A stretch of 64,000 bases of DNA from Stropharia rugosoannulata (GCA_028532985.1 JANCIK010000002.1:62001-126000); one strand, 5' to 3'. Shown: positions 1 through 13,099, counted from the first letter of the stretch. Translations and numbers: made by a program. Notes: generated by a model from the letters alone, not told the origin.

Positions 1-690
1 GTGATCAAGCATAGATTGCATAAATGGTGGTACAACAAACTACATGCGGCGTCGTGAGGATTGCGTGGTGAGGATGGGAGGCCGCACATTTCCATTATAC
101 TTCGCCGCAGTATTTTACTTAGATGATAATATAATTACAACCAAGGAGACAGAAAATGCTTGATGGAGGGACCGTGCGATTTTGTGAGTCTTGGGGATAT
201 CGGACTCGTACGCGTTCAAGCTCAAGCTCAGCGCTCTAAGGACGAAGGCACCGTACTCCCCAAACTGTCCGCAACATCTCCTGCGGTCCATGATATACTT
301 TGACAGCCAGACCCCCGGGTTACTTCCGAATCAGTCGGCATTCCTTGCACAAATTCATGAAATGTTCGTTTATGAATGCCTATAGCCGGCGAAGCCTTGA
401 ATGGCAAGCACAAATGTATGGCTTGGCCGTGAGGAAAACGCTGGCCATTCGCCGTTCGAAGGCAATACTCAAGAAAGCAGCCCACTGCTAGTCGTCGCGA
501 TGTGTCATTGTAATGTCGTGAGCCGTAAAGCTCAAGGCTTAAAGCCCATCTTAGGGCATCTCAAGGGCCAGATCATCGTTTCCCTGATCTGTCATTAGTT
601 AGAAATTCGTCAATGTATCGCTAGTCAACCTCTCCATCGGGGATGCTACTATTTAGCATTGAGAACTGACATACATAGGCAAGTTGCCCT
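1..690. other. 5' end of window, no supported gene
   Basis: Short open frames exist on both strands but none shows a recognisable domain, a signal peptide or linked splice sites. I see no mobile-element ends or RNA genes here. Confidence 0.4.
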
Positions 691-699
691 CTGAAGGAG

Positions 700-1600
700 A
701 AAGATAATCAATTAAAGTGAGGTCCAATTCATCTGCATATTGTGTTCATAATGGTAGATTACGGCTCGAACTTTCTCCATTTTGGTTAAGAAGACGAGCA
801 TTCCTATGCAATCCAGTGCACCTGTGCTGAAAGTGCACAAAGTCCAAAGCGTATAGTATGGGAGGAGCGAGTGATAGAGCAATAAAACCAGGGTGTTGTG
901 GACGAAGAACGACTGGGTCGGCTCCGAACTTGACTGTAACCACGAAGGTGATAACGCCAATCGTAAAGATTAGGCCAGAGTATGTTACTGACTATTATCC
1001 AGCATTTAAAAACCATTGTCACATTACCAGTATGGCTGAATCCGTAAGGTACTTACCGTGCTTCCGTAAGAGAGTAAGCGGTCTATGTTATACATCACAA
1101 GTGGATGGTCTGACAGACTGAGAAATATGTGATCGGGAGCTGGAGTCGCACCGCGTAGCACAGCTATATCTTCTGCGAAGAAGACACTGAAGAGGTTCTC
1201 AGTTAGCAGCAGTCTGATAACGCCAACTATGGCGAGAAGCATGCTGCTCATGAAGCAAGCGCGCGCAACCCAGTGCGCTGTCTCAATCCCAGGTATCGCT
1301 AGGGCTGCAGCTGCAACACCTGCAAAGAGGGCAAGCTAATGCAAATGTATCAGCCTTTTTTCTCAATATGCGAGAAGAAAATTGACTGACAATGACTGAT
1401 ATTGGGTCTCGCCCTGAGATACGGTTAGTAGATAACAGACTCGTCAGGTAGTGTATCACCAAGTTTATAACCGCATGCTTACTGCCCAGATAATATGCCC
1501 TTAGCTCGAGCAATGCGTCCAAACGCTCAGATGGTGTACCAGCGTCTAATGCGCTTAGGCGCATTATTCGATCACTACAGTTCAACGTTCAACATTGAAT
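700..1600 (-). CDS. Multispanning membrane protein, fungal family (exons incomplete)
   Basis: Several minus-strand exons read as one membrane protein. The first visible exon (about 1585-1340) carries a segment rich in Leu, Glu and Arg (SERLDALLELRAYYLGSK). After an acceptor near 1320 the next exon reads AAALAIPGIETAHWVARAC and continues into a hydrophobic stretch down to about 1200. This pattern of a small-residue segment, an IETAHW-like loop and a further membrane segment resembles an uncharacterised family common in Agaricomycetes. A GTAAGT donor follows near 1055, and a further exon with acceptor GTTACAG near 938 reads into another hydrophobic stretch. The true start, the last exon and the number of membrane spans are not settled. 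No catalytic motif is visible. The function is unknown. Confidence 0.5.
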
Positions 1601-2700
1601 GCGATGAGTGCAGCCTACTTAATTTGATAGAAGGAACACTGACTTCGTAAGTGTCCTCCCCCATCCCAGTCCGGGAAAGCCTTCCCAATGATGCACTCGC
1701 GGCTGTACTGTCTATGTGGCGCTTATTATATAGCATACGCTGAGTAACCATTGCTTCTAAGTTACCGTTGGATTTCTGTCTCGTCGTTTCCTATTCCGAC
1801 AAGGTCAACTACTTGCTTGAGACAGGAATTGCATAAGCCATCCTTACTGACTTGACGGTTTTCTCGGGAAATGTAGACATGATGAGAGCTAGAAACACAT
1901 TACTTACGTTGACTTGCGCCTTTTATATATTTGAACGGTAACCAGCACGGGTATCGCGTTGCATCAGTGACGTGCACAGCATTCTGGGTGTCTTTGAACC
2001 TTTGCAACTTTGAAGGCCTGGTTATTTCTGTACTTCCGATCGTTATATTTAACCGTCTTATGAGTATGAGTAATACAGTTCAATCACTTGTATAAGCTCT
2101 TCATGACAGCAGCACTGGGCACTAGTCCTTGCATAAGTTTTGAAATCAGAATCAATTGGCAGGGAGCTATTTATAGCACGCCTTTTTGTACCTAAGGGTT
2201 GCGAGGGGTTGCGATGGCACGAAAGCAGGCTATTTATACGAACCACTACTGCGGACAAGTAGCAAGACTGCTTCAGTATGGTCGAAGATATGCAACCGTT
2301 GCCTACTCTTCAACATTTAATTATTATCAACAGTTATAAAATAGATAATTGACTCAAAAGTAACTAGCCAAGAGTTAGTATGACCGCACGGCCACCCGGG
2401 CCGGAGTTCATCACGTGTATCCATAATATTCACCCCCGTCTTTCGGTCAACCTTCATCTTGCTTTCGTCCACGAGCGTTGACGTTGATCGATGATCGTTG
2501 ACTAGCCATTTTCTGAGTTGCTGTTTTCCCTTTGAGACTTTGCTTGAAACCTTCTGTCTACTCTCAGTGCTCGATCTCACACTTTAACCTCCCAACTTCA
2601 ACATATCTTTGCATACATTTCAGAATACTGGCGGCGATAGCGCTATCCCTGCGGTCAACGACAGTCTACCAATTGTCCGCTATCCCCAACTTACGTTCTT
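1600..2700. other. Intergenic region between membrane-protein gene and ASCC1-like gene
   Basis: No supported coding sequence. The part nearest 2.7 kb would contain the promoter and 5' UTR of the plus-strand ASCC1-like gene. An open frame continues upstream of its chosen start, so an earlier start around 2532 cannot be excluded. Confidence 0.4.
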
Positions 2701-2711
2701 CCCGTCGAAAA

Positions 2712-4563
2712 ATGAGTGAGAAGCTGACTACTTCCTCTGAAACTACGGCTGACCGAAGATTCACGGATACAACTCCAATGCCCATGCGCCAGGAAGGAAA
2801 TAATAACGGTAGAGGCGGTCGTAGTTCATGGAGGAAAAGTTCAGAAAAGGGGCGAGGGAAGAGTAAGGGAGCTGCGGATGCTCCACCAGGTCGAGACGAT
2901 CATGACGTGCTCCGTGAAGGATGTCCGACAGAAATTGGTTCAGCGAAGATCCCACCACGCGCCCCCCGCCCTACGCACTGTAAGTATAATTTTCAATCGT
3001 CATGCCGTCACGGTCTGACAGTCTCTCGACAGTTCTCGCACTACCATTGGTACGCTGCCTGCACCTCGTCGGTGACGTGAACTCATACATGCGGACGGAC
3101 TCATATCCAGCATACGCACGAACCACTGCGTTCGCGTGTGGGCGCTTTTCAAGAGGCATTATTTGGCGCCGTCTTCACGCAAGCGACGCATAGTAACAGC
3201 AAAGCCATAGACCAGCAAGGTTCGGGAAGCACAGCAACTCTGTCGGGACAAGTCGATGCACTTACTATAGGCGAACGAGTGGAGACCCAGTTTGGAACCC
3301 AAAAATCCCGGAAAAAAAGGAAGGCAGTCCGGACATCCTGTTTTGTCGCAGGACTTGATAGCAGCATCATCATTGATCCCCGTCGGCTGCATATGACACT
3401 CGGCGTTATGGCTCTCGAACCTGAATCGCACGATAGCAGCCAGGGAAACGCAAAGACGGCGCCAGGAAATGTCGAATCAGCGATTGCACAAGGACAGGGC
3501 GCAGTTCCGACTCTGAAGGGAGAGGCAGATATAACCATTCCATCCTCTCCGCTTCAACCTCCACCGAAGACAGTCTCAACTGCTCTTGCACTCTTGCGCT
3601 CGCTTCAGCCCGAGATATCTCATATATTGCAGGGTGGGAAGGGCGTACAAGTACCTCTGGATGTTCTGGATGTTCTAAAGACGGGCCGCATGGGTGAGTG
3701 TAAGGGCAATGCGAAAGGCAAAGGCAAAGAAAGGGCGTACCCTGCCGGCAATCCTATCGCTTCCACCGGAGAAACGTGCGGACGCGCGGAGGATATACCA
3801 GTGGAACCAACCACTAAAGAGAGCTTTGACCGTAGTCATGTTGGTGCGGGGGTACTATTTGTTGGGCCGAGTTACGACAGACAAGAAGACGAAGCAACGA
3901 AAAAGCTCAACGCTATTTGCGGTCAGTCACCTTCTTCGACTTATGATCCTTTCGATGACGAATTTAATATCAGACCTAATACACGGCGTATTTAAACGCG
4001 AAGGGTATATCACAGACACACGTCCACTCAAAGTATGCCCAAATATTTGCTTTCTTCTTGATGTGATGGCTGAGTATATGCGTATCTTCTCGTAGCTGCA
4101 CTGCACCGTTTTAAACACCAGTCATCGAAAACCTCCGCGACCTCGCATGTTATTCTCCTACACCGATATCCTCTCTTCCGGAGCTTGCTCAATGCTTGGA
4201 ATCACAGCCGAACCATCCACCAGTACAACTCCGGTACCGGGGGTTCTCATTCCTACTTCCGACTCGCGGTCTTCCCAGCCCAACGCTTCTCCTTTAGCAT
4301 CAAGTGGATTCTCGAACAATCCGACGCTGGCTCCAAAAGCCCCAGATTCAGCCGTCGTCGCACCGCCAGCACTTGCTCTTCCTCTGGACGTCACAGATTC
4401 CCCGTTAAAACAAGCAAGGTCTAGGAAAGCTCAGACCCGCTCAGCAGCGCCGCTGAAAACCGATCTAGGCTCGTACGTAGTTTCGGAAGTTCAGCTTTGG
4501 GTTATGGGCAGCCACGGACAAAATAATGAGTACGTGAGCTGTGGTGGGGTGAGATTGGAATAG
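2712..4563 (+). CDS. ASCC1/AKAP7-like 2H phosphoesterase-fold protein
   Basis: The model is join(2712..2979, 3033..3049, 3111..3921, 3974..4032, 4096..4563), giving 540 aa. All four introns are 52-63 bp with GT..AG ends, and the total length closes in phase. Exon 2 is only 17 nt. The N-terminal 89 residues are Gly/Arg/Lys-rich and disordered-looking (NNNGRGGRSSWRKSSEKGRG). The core then follows the AKAP7-type 2'-5' RNA ligase-like domain: THFLALPL, GAFQEALF, a first 2H motif HMT at residues 189-191 (RRLHMTLGVMAL), a second motif HCT at 387-389 (LHCTVLNTSHRKP), and a C-terminal strand ending near EYVSCGGVRL. In animals ASCC1 belongs to the ASC-1 complex linked to alkylation-damage repair and transcription. 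This function is inferred from the family. I see no KH domain, which animal ASCC1 has. A low-complexity Ser/Pro linker precedes the last strand. Confidence 0.85.
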
Positions 4564-5088
4564 GTTGTCTTCATCACCCTTACGGAAATAGGGCCCTGAC
4601 TCACGCCCGTAGGCAGCAATATGTATAAAAGTACATAAAGTTTGTGAGAGTTAATTAAACGTCAAGCGATGATCTGAACGATACGGAATCTCGGTGCCCG
4701 AACAAAGTCACTTAAAGAATTTTGACTCTAGCTTCATCTAGGGTAATATAAAATTAAAGAATGGTCAACAATAAGTTTGAAATTTGAAGGCTGATACCGC
4801 GCGAAGTCATTCACTTGAATGTCAATCCGATGGGGTACTGACCAATTGAAGAAGACTTACTTGAAGAAATGTGATCGCCGTGATGTTCACTGTATCTCGA
4901 GCAGTAGTAAATGAATAATGGAGGTCGCGTTTCAATAAAAATTTATGGCTACATTGGGAAGTAAGTATTATCTACATCTAATTAACGGGAAGACGAGTCA
5001 ATATATGGACAAATCCTTCCTCATGTACGATTTATCATAGAGAATCTCTGAAAACGAAATGATTGTTGTATTGCCGCAAAAAGGCGCA
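4564..5088. other. Convergent intergenic spacer
   Basis: AT-richer spacer between the 3' end of the ASCC1-like gene and the 3' end of the minus-strand DUF6533 gene. No ORF, RNA or repeat supported. Confidence 0.4.
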
Positions 5089-6400
5089 CTAACCAAGAAA
5101 GAAACTAATCAAATTCAAATATTGTGGTGAGACAGATCGACTCAGAGTCATTGAAGGAACCCAAGGTTCGGAGGGAGATGCCTGTATCCTCATTGCTGGA
5201 TGCATCACCACGTTTTGCGACCTTCCGCATTCCAAGGAGGAGGTCCGATCCCTGACCCGACGGTTAATCAAGCAGCAAGAATTAAGCAGCATTCAACTCA
5301 CAACGACGGAGACACACGTCAAAAACCATCTGCATATACATTTATATTCCAATGTTACGATGTGTTCCGATGAGTAACTTTACTGCTGTTTGAGATTATA
5401 ATACACACCCAAAACATGCCCTTCCATAATCTTCATCGGTCTTCATTATAGCCGAGTGAACTAATAAGCCAACAACGACACCTGTATTCATCCGTAGTGT
5501 GAGCTGCAGTTTGTATGAGAAGAAAACAAACGTACAAGTCATACTTAGACAGACAATAACGCCCTGTCGAAGTAGAAGAGAAGTCAATGGCGTCCGAGTC
5601 TTTTCAGAAGCCAGTTTGATGATGGTCATGAGCGCTATGGTAAACTGAAAGAGGCCGATGCCAGCTCTTCAGAAGACAAGTCAGCACCAATGCTCACTAA
5701 GAGACTATGCAAATACACTTACCCGCATAGAATAAGTCCATATGGGTTGTAATCTTGCGGGTGGCATCCTGGCATTTTCCATAGATTACTGGTCAGCAAC
5801 ACATGTCCAGATATTTCCATCCCAAAGACGAGCGCATATAGTCCCCCAAGTACATATCTGGCCATCATCGTACAGCGATACAGAGCATATACTGCAGACG
5901 GAAGGGTGTTCGGAACAATCAGAACTTGTCTATTGCTGATAGGTACATCATGCTTACCTCGGAGAACAAGGATGATTTCAAGCAATGTTAGGAAAATCTG
6001 ACCCAAATTTGCCTTTATTACGAGAAGAAGGCGACAATGAGATGGGTCTTCCGCGCCTGATAACAGCAGCGTTGGGAATATGACGTTGAACCTGTTTGAT
6101 GCGCAAAGCTTGAGCCCCTTTTCACCACTTCAGCAGTACTTGGACACTTACAGATGACCGACCAAAGGAAGATAACGCACAGATCCGTAAAGGAGCTTGA
6201 CGTAGCTCAGTCTACCCCTGCAAGAGCATATCCATGGACGCCCATCAAGGCTTGTATAGCTATTCATGCTAACCTCCATAGATGCTTCGATTCGTCCTTT
6301 ACATGGTATGCAATGTCGCAGAATTGCACCACCGATGCAGATACTTTATCGTTCAAGATATTCAGAACCTTGGATGGCGGAATGACTAACTGAGCTCACC
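5089..6400 (-). CDS. DUF6533-domain multispanning membrane protein
   Basis: Minus-strand gene with at least six exons. One exon reads SYVKLLYGSVRYLPLVGHL and ends at a GTAAGT donor (6151). The next, after an acceptor near 6090, reads through FNVIFPTLLLSGAEDP to EIILVLR. A 60-70 bp intron then joins it to VYALYRCTMMARYVLGGLYAL, which reproduces the family pattern 'LRVYALY' followed by a membrane helix. Further exons give TPLTSLLLRQGVIVCLS and the terminal exon NRRVRDRTSSLECGRS, stopping at 5089. The order of motifs matches DUF6533 proteins, which are abundant, mostly uncharacterised seven-helix-like membrane proteins of Agaricomycetes. The first exon(s) near 6400 and the precise junctions between 5290 and 5640 are uncertain. 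The function is unknown. Confidence 0.72.
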
Positions 6401-6419
6401 AGTTAAATATGCAGCCGCC

Positions 6420-7490
6420 CGCGACATGTGCACCACAGCACCCCCTTCCATCCTGACGTTTTACCTTATTTCGGGGTGGATGCGAATGCTGTGGGTGCGC
6501 ACAGAAGTGTCGCTTACTGTAGAAAAAAAGAGAGTGGGAGAGGTAGTGAGTGTTAGCGCGAGTGTGGCAAGAGAGACTTGAAGGTCGGGGCTGTTATATA
6601 TTCTGTAGATGTGACGGCAGCCTTGCTCGGCACGTTTCACAGGACCGAAATGTACTAGTGGTGTCTGCGGGACCGGACGTGGATCACCCGAGCAAAATGG
6701 TATGCTGTCACTCTAACCTTGTTCAAGTCTACGAGTAAACCCCTTATACAATGCAGGGAAGCTCCGACATAAGAAAGCTACAACGCACTTCCACACTGTT
6801 CAGTACCGTGAAACGTGCGAGCACCGTAGTCAGTCTGGATTAAATTGAGAATCTTATCGTAGATCCATTTTTATACCTCATTTTAGTAGACGCTCGTCAG
6901 ACAGCGACAATGCTGAGACTCTATGTAATTGTGGAGGATTGCGATACGCGCCGGCAGACTTAAATATGTCAGGAGAAATAAGCTTTTCGACGCAGGTTCC
7001 TAGTGCAGTGTCTAACTTCCTCGTCCGATCCATGCTAGTTGGCCCTCAACTTCGGTGTCAAAATTCCAATTGCAAAGGCGACAGTACATACTAGTATTGG
7101 ACTTTCCCAGTGTGGATATGACTACGTAGATTACCGTGATATTAAGGCCTACCTTCGCCACCGTTGTTATTAAAAAGGGGGCGTAAACTTTATTTAAAGC
7201 TGTGCTCAGTCCTGTGCTACTTGCCTTTCCTAGTTCACTAGAATTGTGATTAAGTTTGATATTCGATAATTCGAAAGTGTAAGAAGATATTTTTAGACAA
7301 AAGGTACCGACTGTATGTACATACATATGTATTGCAAATTTCCAATGCCATGTCAAAAGGTAATCAATGCCGAAAGTTCCAAACTACACGAGTCGGATGA
7401 TATGCAAGCGGTCTCAACTAATTGAAGTAAGTTAAAAACATAATATATTATATAGAGTACGAATTCCAGCTATAAACCATCATCGACTAA
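6420..7490. other. Intergenic region, no supported gene
   Basis: AT-rich towards 7.0-7.45 kb. A 114-codon minus-strand frame (7012-7356) has no recognisable motif and unusual composition. I do not accept it as a gene. Confidence 0.35.
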
Positions 7491-7496
7491 CCTCCT

Positions 7497-8870
7497 TCAG
7501 GCTGTCTGAGTAGGACGAGGACCTCCGGAAGGGCCGCCGGGGCCGCCGGGTCCTCCTGGCCCACCAGGTCCTCTAGGGGGGCCTCCAGGGCCCCCAGGCC
7601 CACCCGCATTTGGATTAGCAACACCACCATTTTCAGTCCAGGTTGCTGCTGCGCTCGTAACATAATCGGCCGTAGGGTCAATACCCACCGTGATCCAGGA
7701 CAGTATTCCATCTGAAGGCTTATCACCGAGCCAGATATACTGCACAACTGGGTCCATCGATGCAGCTTCCTCGCTCATGATCCAGTCGTCAGAATTAAGG
7801 GTCAATTCCTGAGTATTTGTGCTGTAGGGCGCGGTTTCTTCGACGGCGGAGATCAAGGATTGATCGAAAAAGACCTGAGATATAGAGATGTTTATCAATA
7901 AGGACCAGACAAGAATGGCGAATCTGAGTTTACCTGACCGATATGAGCAGCAGTGCCACCGCTGATCGTATTGTTCGGCAGGAGCGTAGCATTCAAGGTG
8001 GTAAGAACGTGAATATGGGGAGCGCGTCCAGTATAATGGCCTGGGAAGTTGGTTTCGAAGTACGCAACACCATCGGCATCCGTCAGCGCAAGCCCACGTC
8101 CATGGGTAGTATTCTATAAATCATCGAGGATGGTCAGCTATCAGTCATCAAGGGTAGGAACTGCTTTGCTTACGATGTTCGAGGAGTCTGTTTCGTCACC
8201 ATTACCTCCTGCAACAACACCAGCATAAACACCCGTCGAATTGGCTGTTACACGCTGTCAGCCATGTGGGGGAAGTATAAAATTACTGTGACCAACCATG
8301 CCAGATATCAACGTAAACATTCGGAATAGGTCCGCAGGTTGAAACATCGATGATTTGGTAATCGGTGAAGAGAGGGATTCCCTCTTCACCATCCCGTAGA
8401 TCGGTGCGTACTAGTTCACCACTGACCCCTACACAGATAATTCGACTTCAACAGAAAAAATCTGGATGGTTTGTACTTTACTCACAGTATGGGCCGATGG
8501 TGACTTCGGGCTGAAGGACGCAAGCAAGGTCTCCTGTGAAAATATCCCCGCCGGTAGAATCTGAGGTCAGGTCGGTTCTGTTGGACTTATGTTCGGTAGC
8601 AAGAACGGTTGCGAAGTCGCGCTTGGCAACTTCACGGCGTTGATTAAGACCACGTCGACTGCGCAGCGAGTTGGCCAAAGCGGTACGGCGCTCGATAGCG
8701 CGAGCTTCAATACCGCGAGCCTCTATCTTGTCACGACAGTCGTTGATTGAGCGTTTAGCATGAGCAAGGAACTTGCGCCGCGCCAGGACGTCGTGATCTT
8801 CATGAGCACCTGGATGGGCGATCGCGACGAGTACGAAAGAGAACAGTGAAAGTACAGTTGAGATGCGCAT
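7497..8870 (-). CDS. Secreted intradiol ring-cleavage dioxygenase-like protein
   Basis: The model is complement(join(7497..7874, 7934..8113, 8174..8244, 8297..8428, 8486..8870)), giving 381 aa. The four introns are 52-60 bp and all phases close. Residues 1-19 form a signal peptide (MRISTVLSLFSFVLVAIAH), followed by a His/Arg-rich propeptide-like region. The dioxygenase core starts at CVLQPEVTIGPYW and continues through VYVDIWHAN, THGRGLALTDADG, FPGHYTGRAPHIHV and HIGQVFFDQ. Likely non-haem iron ligands are Tyr128, Tyr223, His229 and His231, by analogy with the Tyr2His2 site of the family. Family members cleave catechol-type aromatics between the hydroxyls. The extracellular fungal branch may act on lignin-derived or secreted phenolics (inference). 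The last 35 or so residues are an odd run of Gly-Gly-Pro repeats with no counterpart in the catalytic fold. Confidence 0.88.
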
Positions 8871-8879
8871 CCTTAGTGT

Positions 8880-11530
8880 GAAAAGATGTGAAGACGTTCT
8901 TCAGCAGTCCGTAGCACTATTTATACATGTTTCGCATAGACATCGATATGGAAAGTCCAAGTCGTCGAACACCATTTAACGACAGAACGGAATGGGGGTT
9001 TGGAAACCATTTATTCAATATCTTTTGAGAAGCTACTAGAACATATGATCTCCAGGAAACAGCACGCCTGTCTGCGAGCACTCGCTCACTTGGCAGAGAA
9101 GGAAGGCAAAATTGAACGCAAGGTCGGTCAACAAAGCGGAGCATACAGGCTTCGTTAAACGTTTCCTGGTGTTGGATCAATGTCATGAAAATGATGTTAT
9201 AAGATATGGTTTTGTCAGTCCATGTAACTTTCCCCAGTGTAGGTGTTATGTCTTTGGAGTTTGAATTTTCATGAAGGCTATCTGTTTTTGCTCCATTTGT
9301 GATCGGTAACCTAAAGCAAATCATTCGCCAGTGCATTCGCTCTGCTTGCGCTAGATTGCGCAAACCGCTAGCCAATGATAGACCTCTAGTCTGTGATAAG
9401 TCATGTCTTGGCACGCGGACTCTATAGGTTTCATCAATGGGACCATTAAGGTGCAGACAATTTCAAATAAAATAAAGGATTCGAATACGAAATACGACTC
9501 ATGTGTTGCAGGAGGTTGCAGGTGTTCTGCCTTGTGTTGCTCATGTGTAATTTACACCCGCAGTAAAAGAAGGATTCAATTCTATTCAGCCGCGTACGTC
9601 AGCGCCTGTACGCTGCGTCGGCTCGGATAATTGCGCACTAGCGCACTAACGCACCAAATTGAACTATGTACATATGTCGCGCGAATTTTCGATATCTGCG
9701 CAATATCTGCCGCGATGAGCTATACGTAGTCGCATAACCGTTGTCCCTATCCCAGCTTATACATATGTGCGCTTCAGTAGCCCATCGTCGTAATGTAGAC
9801 CGTGAGACAATATTAGCCTTGGTCAGTTCAGGTAAAATGTCATTGCTTGTTATGTTCAGCTGGAAATACAGGATCGGGTTCACCAGGGCCCATTCTGTGT
9901 ATGAAGTATGGCCACCCAGGCCACTCGGCAGAACCCTAGACTTTTATCAATAATACATGAACTTCGAAATAGCAATAAGAAAAAATGTGCCACTCAATTA
10001 TTCCACATTTCTTGCGACTTCTCTATTACTTGCGCTTCAAAGACTCTGTTGATCGTCCCACGGGCCAGCTCACAATCACATGCCATACATGAACACCACG
10101 GAGCAGAATGAGATTAAGATTTGCGGAAAGGTTATGCCTTCTACGCCCCTACTAATCTACACCCTTACTAAGTGGTATGACTTTAAAGCAATCGCCAACA
10201 AGCAGCCGAAGGTTGGAAAAACAGAGTCTCCTTGACGCTGTGGCCATAGAAGAAGCGGCGATTCGTACCCCCAGGGATATGTGTAAATATCTTATACTCC
10301 CTAATAGTATATGAAGGACCTCGAAGGGGCTCCTCGTCGTATTTATTATGTTCCTGTCTCTGTCTATGAGTCCTGGCAAGCATAGACGTCCTGTCGATGC
10401 ATATAACCCCGCCATTGGCGCCATTGATACTATTCGAAAAGTAGAATACAGATCGTGTTCCTCCACATCCTACTTCACCTTCTATCCTGACTACACGCGC
10501 AGTTACATCTCCGAGGCCATCAAGGCGAAATAAAAATACATAGAACTTACCATAGAGGAATCCAGTGGATCACTCTTAATACCCACGGAGGAATACCCGC
10601 TCATTTCATGGATAGTTCCTCTGCTAGACAATCTAGCAATAGAGATCTTGAGGGATCGGACCATTGTTAGGCCGGACACTTGCTGGGCATGCGTTACGAC
10701 GACGACGAAGACGACAGTGTTGGAACGGATTAAAATGCAACTCCCGCTTCCAGAAACTATCGAAAGAGGATATCAGTGACGAGTTTCACTAGATGAGATC
10801 CCTAAAGCTGTGTGTGTGCGGCCCGACGTAGCTCCATACAGACCCTTGTTCGACTCCATCGTGTACAAACACCATGATCTTCACCAACGATGACAAAATT
10901 TATATCCTATGGAAGGGTATCAACAGATCAGAGAAAATATCTACCCAAGGCTAGAAAGACCTTGTGGATAGCACTGGAGCATAATAGAGAAGTGGAGTTG
11001 GTTCACGTTAGTCGGAGTCTGCCAACGGTCTGCCACTCACGTGAGTCCACCGGGAGAAAATGAGAATTTGAAGCGTTGGACTTTTTCATTCAGGTAGCTA
11101 GGCGTATAGCACTATTGGGTGTATTCCAGGGAAAATAAATTAAGGCGATTACTACGCGTTTCACGTATATCAATACAGATACTGGAGCCTAGTACAACTT
11201 AAATGAGTTAGGCTGTCGCGGTTTCTGAACCTGATCGAAGGGAGAACGAATGGATTCTGTTTGAGCCGAAACTCTTGCGATTAAGATCTGCAGACTAAGG
11301 AAAACTTCAAGAGTCCAGAGCTCAGTCGTAAGTGTAAATTTAGCCCGAGAAATCCTGAGTGACACAATACAAGGAAATCTTTGAAAGTGACACGAAGAAG
11401 ATGGGAACAAACCTTAGATCATAGGCGCCTCACGGAATCCAAGCTTTGCCACCACTTTGCCACCATGTGACTACTAGTACTATGAAAGGCCGGTTACAAA
11501 TCTATCTTTTCTCACGGCCTGGTTTGTTAC
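8880..11530. other. Intergenic region, no supported gene
   Basis: Contains a 165-codon minus-strand frame (8917-9414) and several shorter frames without domains, signal peptides or matching splice sites. The first 50-60 bases below 8930 are probably the promoter of the dioxygenase gene (TATTTATAC-like sequence on the plus strand near 8920). Confidence 0.35.
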
Positions 11531-11534
11531 AGCT

Positions 11535-13088
11535 TTGACTATTCTGCGATCAACGTCTATATCAACCACTCAGTACTCAGTTTCAATGACTACTCTAGTA
11601 AAGGACGTTAGACTCCCGGCTGAAGTGGTGACCTTGATCGTCGACGCGTTACTAAGCGATGTCTCCCGAAAATCCTCGCTGAAAACATCCCTTTCAACCC
11701 TCTCATCTCTGGCATTAGTTTGCCTTTCTTTCCGTCACATCGTCAACTTTGTCCGGTTCAACGCCATCTCTTTGAAGGTGTGGATACGCCCTAATGTTGA
11801 ACCTCGTCGGGACAGATTGTCTCAGCTTACAGCGCTCCTCGACGCGGACACGAAGGTATGGGAAGGGAAGGATACCGAAGGCATTCGAAGTACAGTGGCA
11901 CAGCATATAAAGACTCTATCTTTGGAAGTCATTGTTGTCTCGGGAGGTCATGATTGTGATTTGCGCTCTCTTATTCCCATATTATCGAAAATCTTTCAGT
12001 CACGTCGCACCTGGAAACCGTCACAGTATAAGGCCCTTGACTTGTATCAATTGGACCCCCAGACGCTGTCTCTAACATTTGCTATGTGGGGAGAAAACGA
12101 ATCATGGCCCGCAAAGTGGACTTCCATCAACTCCGAATTTACTCGCTTTTTTGAGCAGTTCCTTGCGACATCAACTGTTGAAGCATTGTCCCTCAAAAAC
12201 ATCATTCATGTTCCTCAAGCACTGCTCCATACTTCTAACTTTAGTTCACTTGCCCTTCAGAATGTCAAGTTGAAGGATCGCTCACCGGCACCTACCATGG
12301 ATCCAAAAAAGTGGAATACCTTAATTCTCGTGTTAGACGAGAAGGTCCTTAGAGACTTGTCCAGGACCGTTGCAAAAATCAAGAAGTTTGTTATATTGTC
12401 GGGAATAGTGTTGGATGACGTCTTCTTTCCTTCGGACCCTACTCCTACTGCGGTCGAATCGTTGTGTATTAGGATGACGTCAGGTATGCTGTTTTATCCC
12501 TATGGATTTGTCTTCCCTACTTAATCACTCCTGTAATAATCAGACACGAAGAAAAACAGTTTGTTCTTCAATTCATACCACAACATTATAGCCCCAGAAG
12601 CGCGTTTTCGTAACGTAAAATCGATGCTTCTTGATTCGACCCTTCATAGAACAAATGGCTACAGTCGCACGCATCACCCCTTTACTCTACCCATCATTTC
12701 CGCTGTGGAACGACTAGAGTATCAATTCGCCATCAGCATACCCAGAAGCGTCGAAGAGGCCCAGATCGTGGCTTATGTTTCAGACCTTTTCTTCCAATAC
12801 GACATCACTGCCATCGACAAACACGTTTCATCAAGCTTAGAGCGCCCTATATCCAGGCTCGGTCTCGTTATTCTTCACTTTTATATATCCTATGAGATGT
12901 TCAAGCATTCCAGCGCTGACGAAGATCGTCGCTTGAGGGCGGAACTTGCCGACCTTGTTTCCCTATCATTTTCCAGCCTCAATGCGGCCCAAAAGCTAAC
13001 TCTAACTGTCAAATTCACAATTGATGACAATGGAGATTCGATATGCAGGAAGAGGCGTGCTGATTCTTCGGGATTCTTCAAAAAGTGA
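11535..13088 (+). CDS. F-box-like protein
   Basis: The model is join(11535..12483, 12544..13088), giving 497 aa; the 60-bp intron (GTATGC..CAG) restores the frame exactly. The N-terminal part has the F-box pattern: VRLPAEVVTLIVDALL, then LSSLALVCLSFRHIVN. It is followed by a long Leu-rich region with repeated LxxLxL patterns (EALSLKNIIHVPQALL, SSLALQNVKL), as in basidiomycete F-box/LRR-like proteins. Such proteins link Skp1-cullin ubiquitin ligases to substrates. The substrate here is unknown. An in-frame ATG at 11586 (MTTLVKDVRLP) would put the F-box closer to the N terminus, as is usual, and is an equally good start. Confidence 0.72.
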
Positions 13089-13099
13089 TCGAAGTTAGT

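Noticed and set aside
8917..9414. 165-codon minus-strand frame next to the dioxygenase gene
   Set aside because: No domain or splice partner, and its composition looks non-coding.
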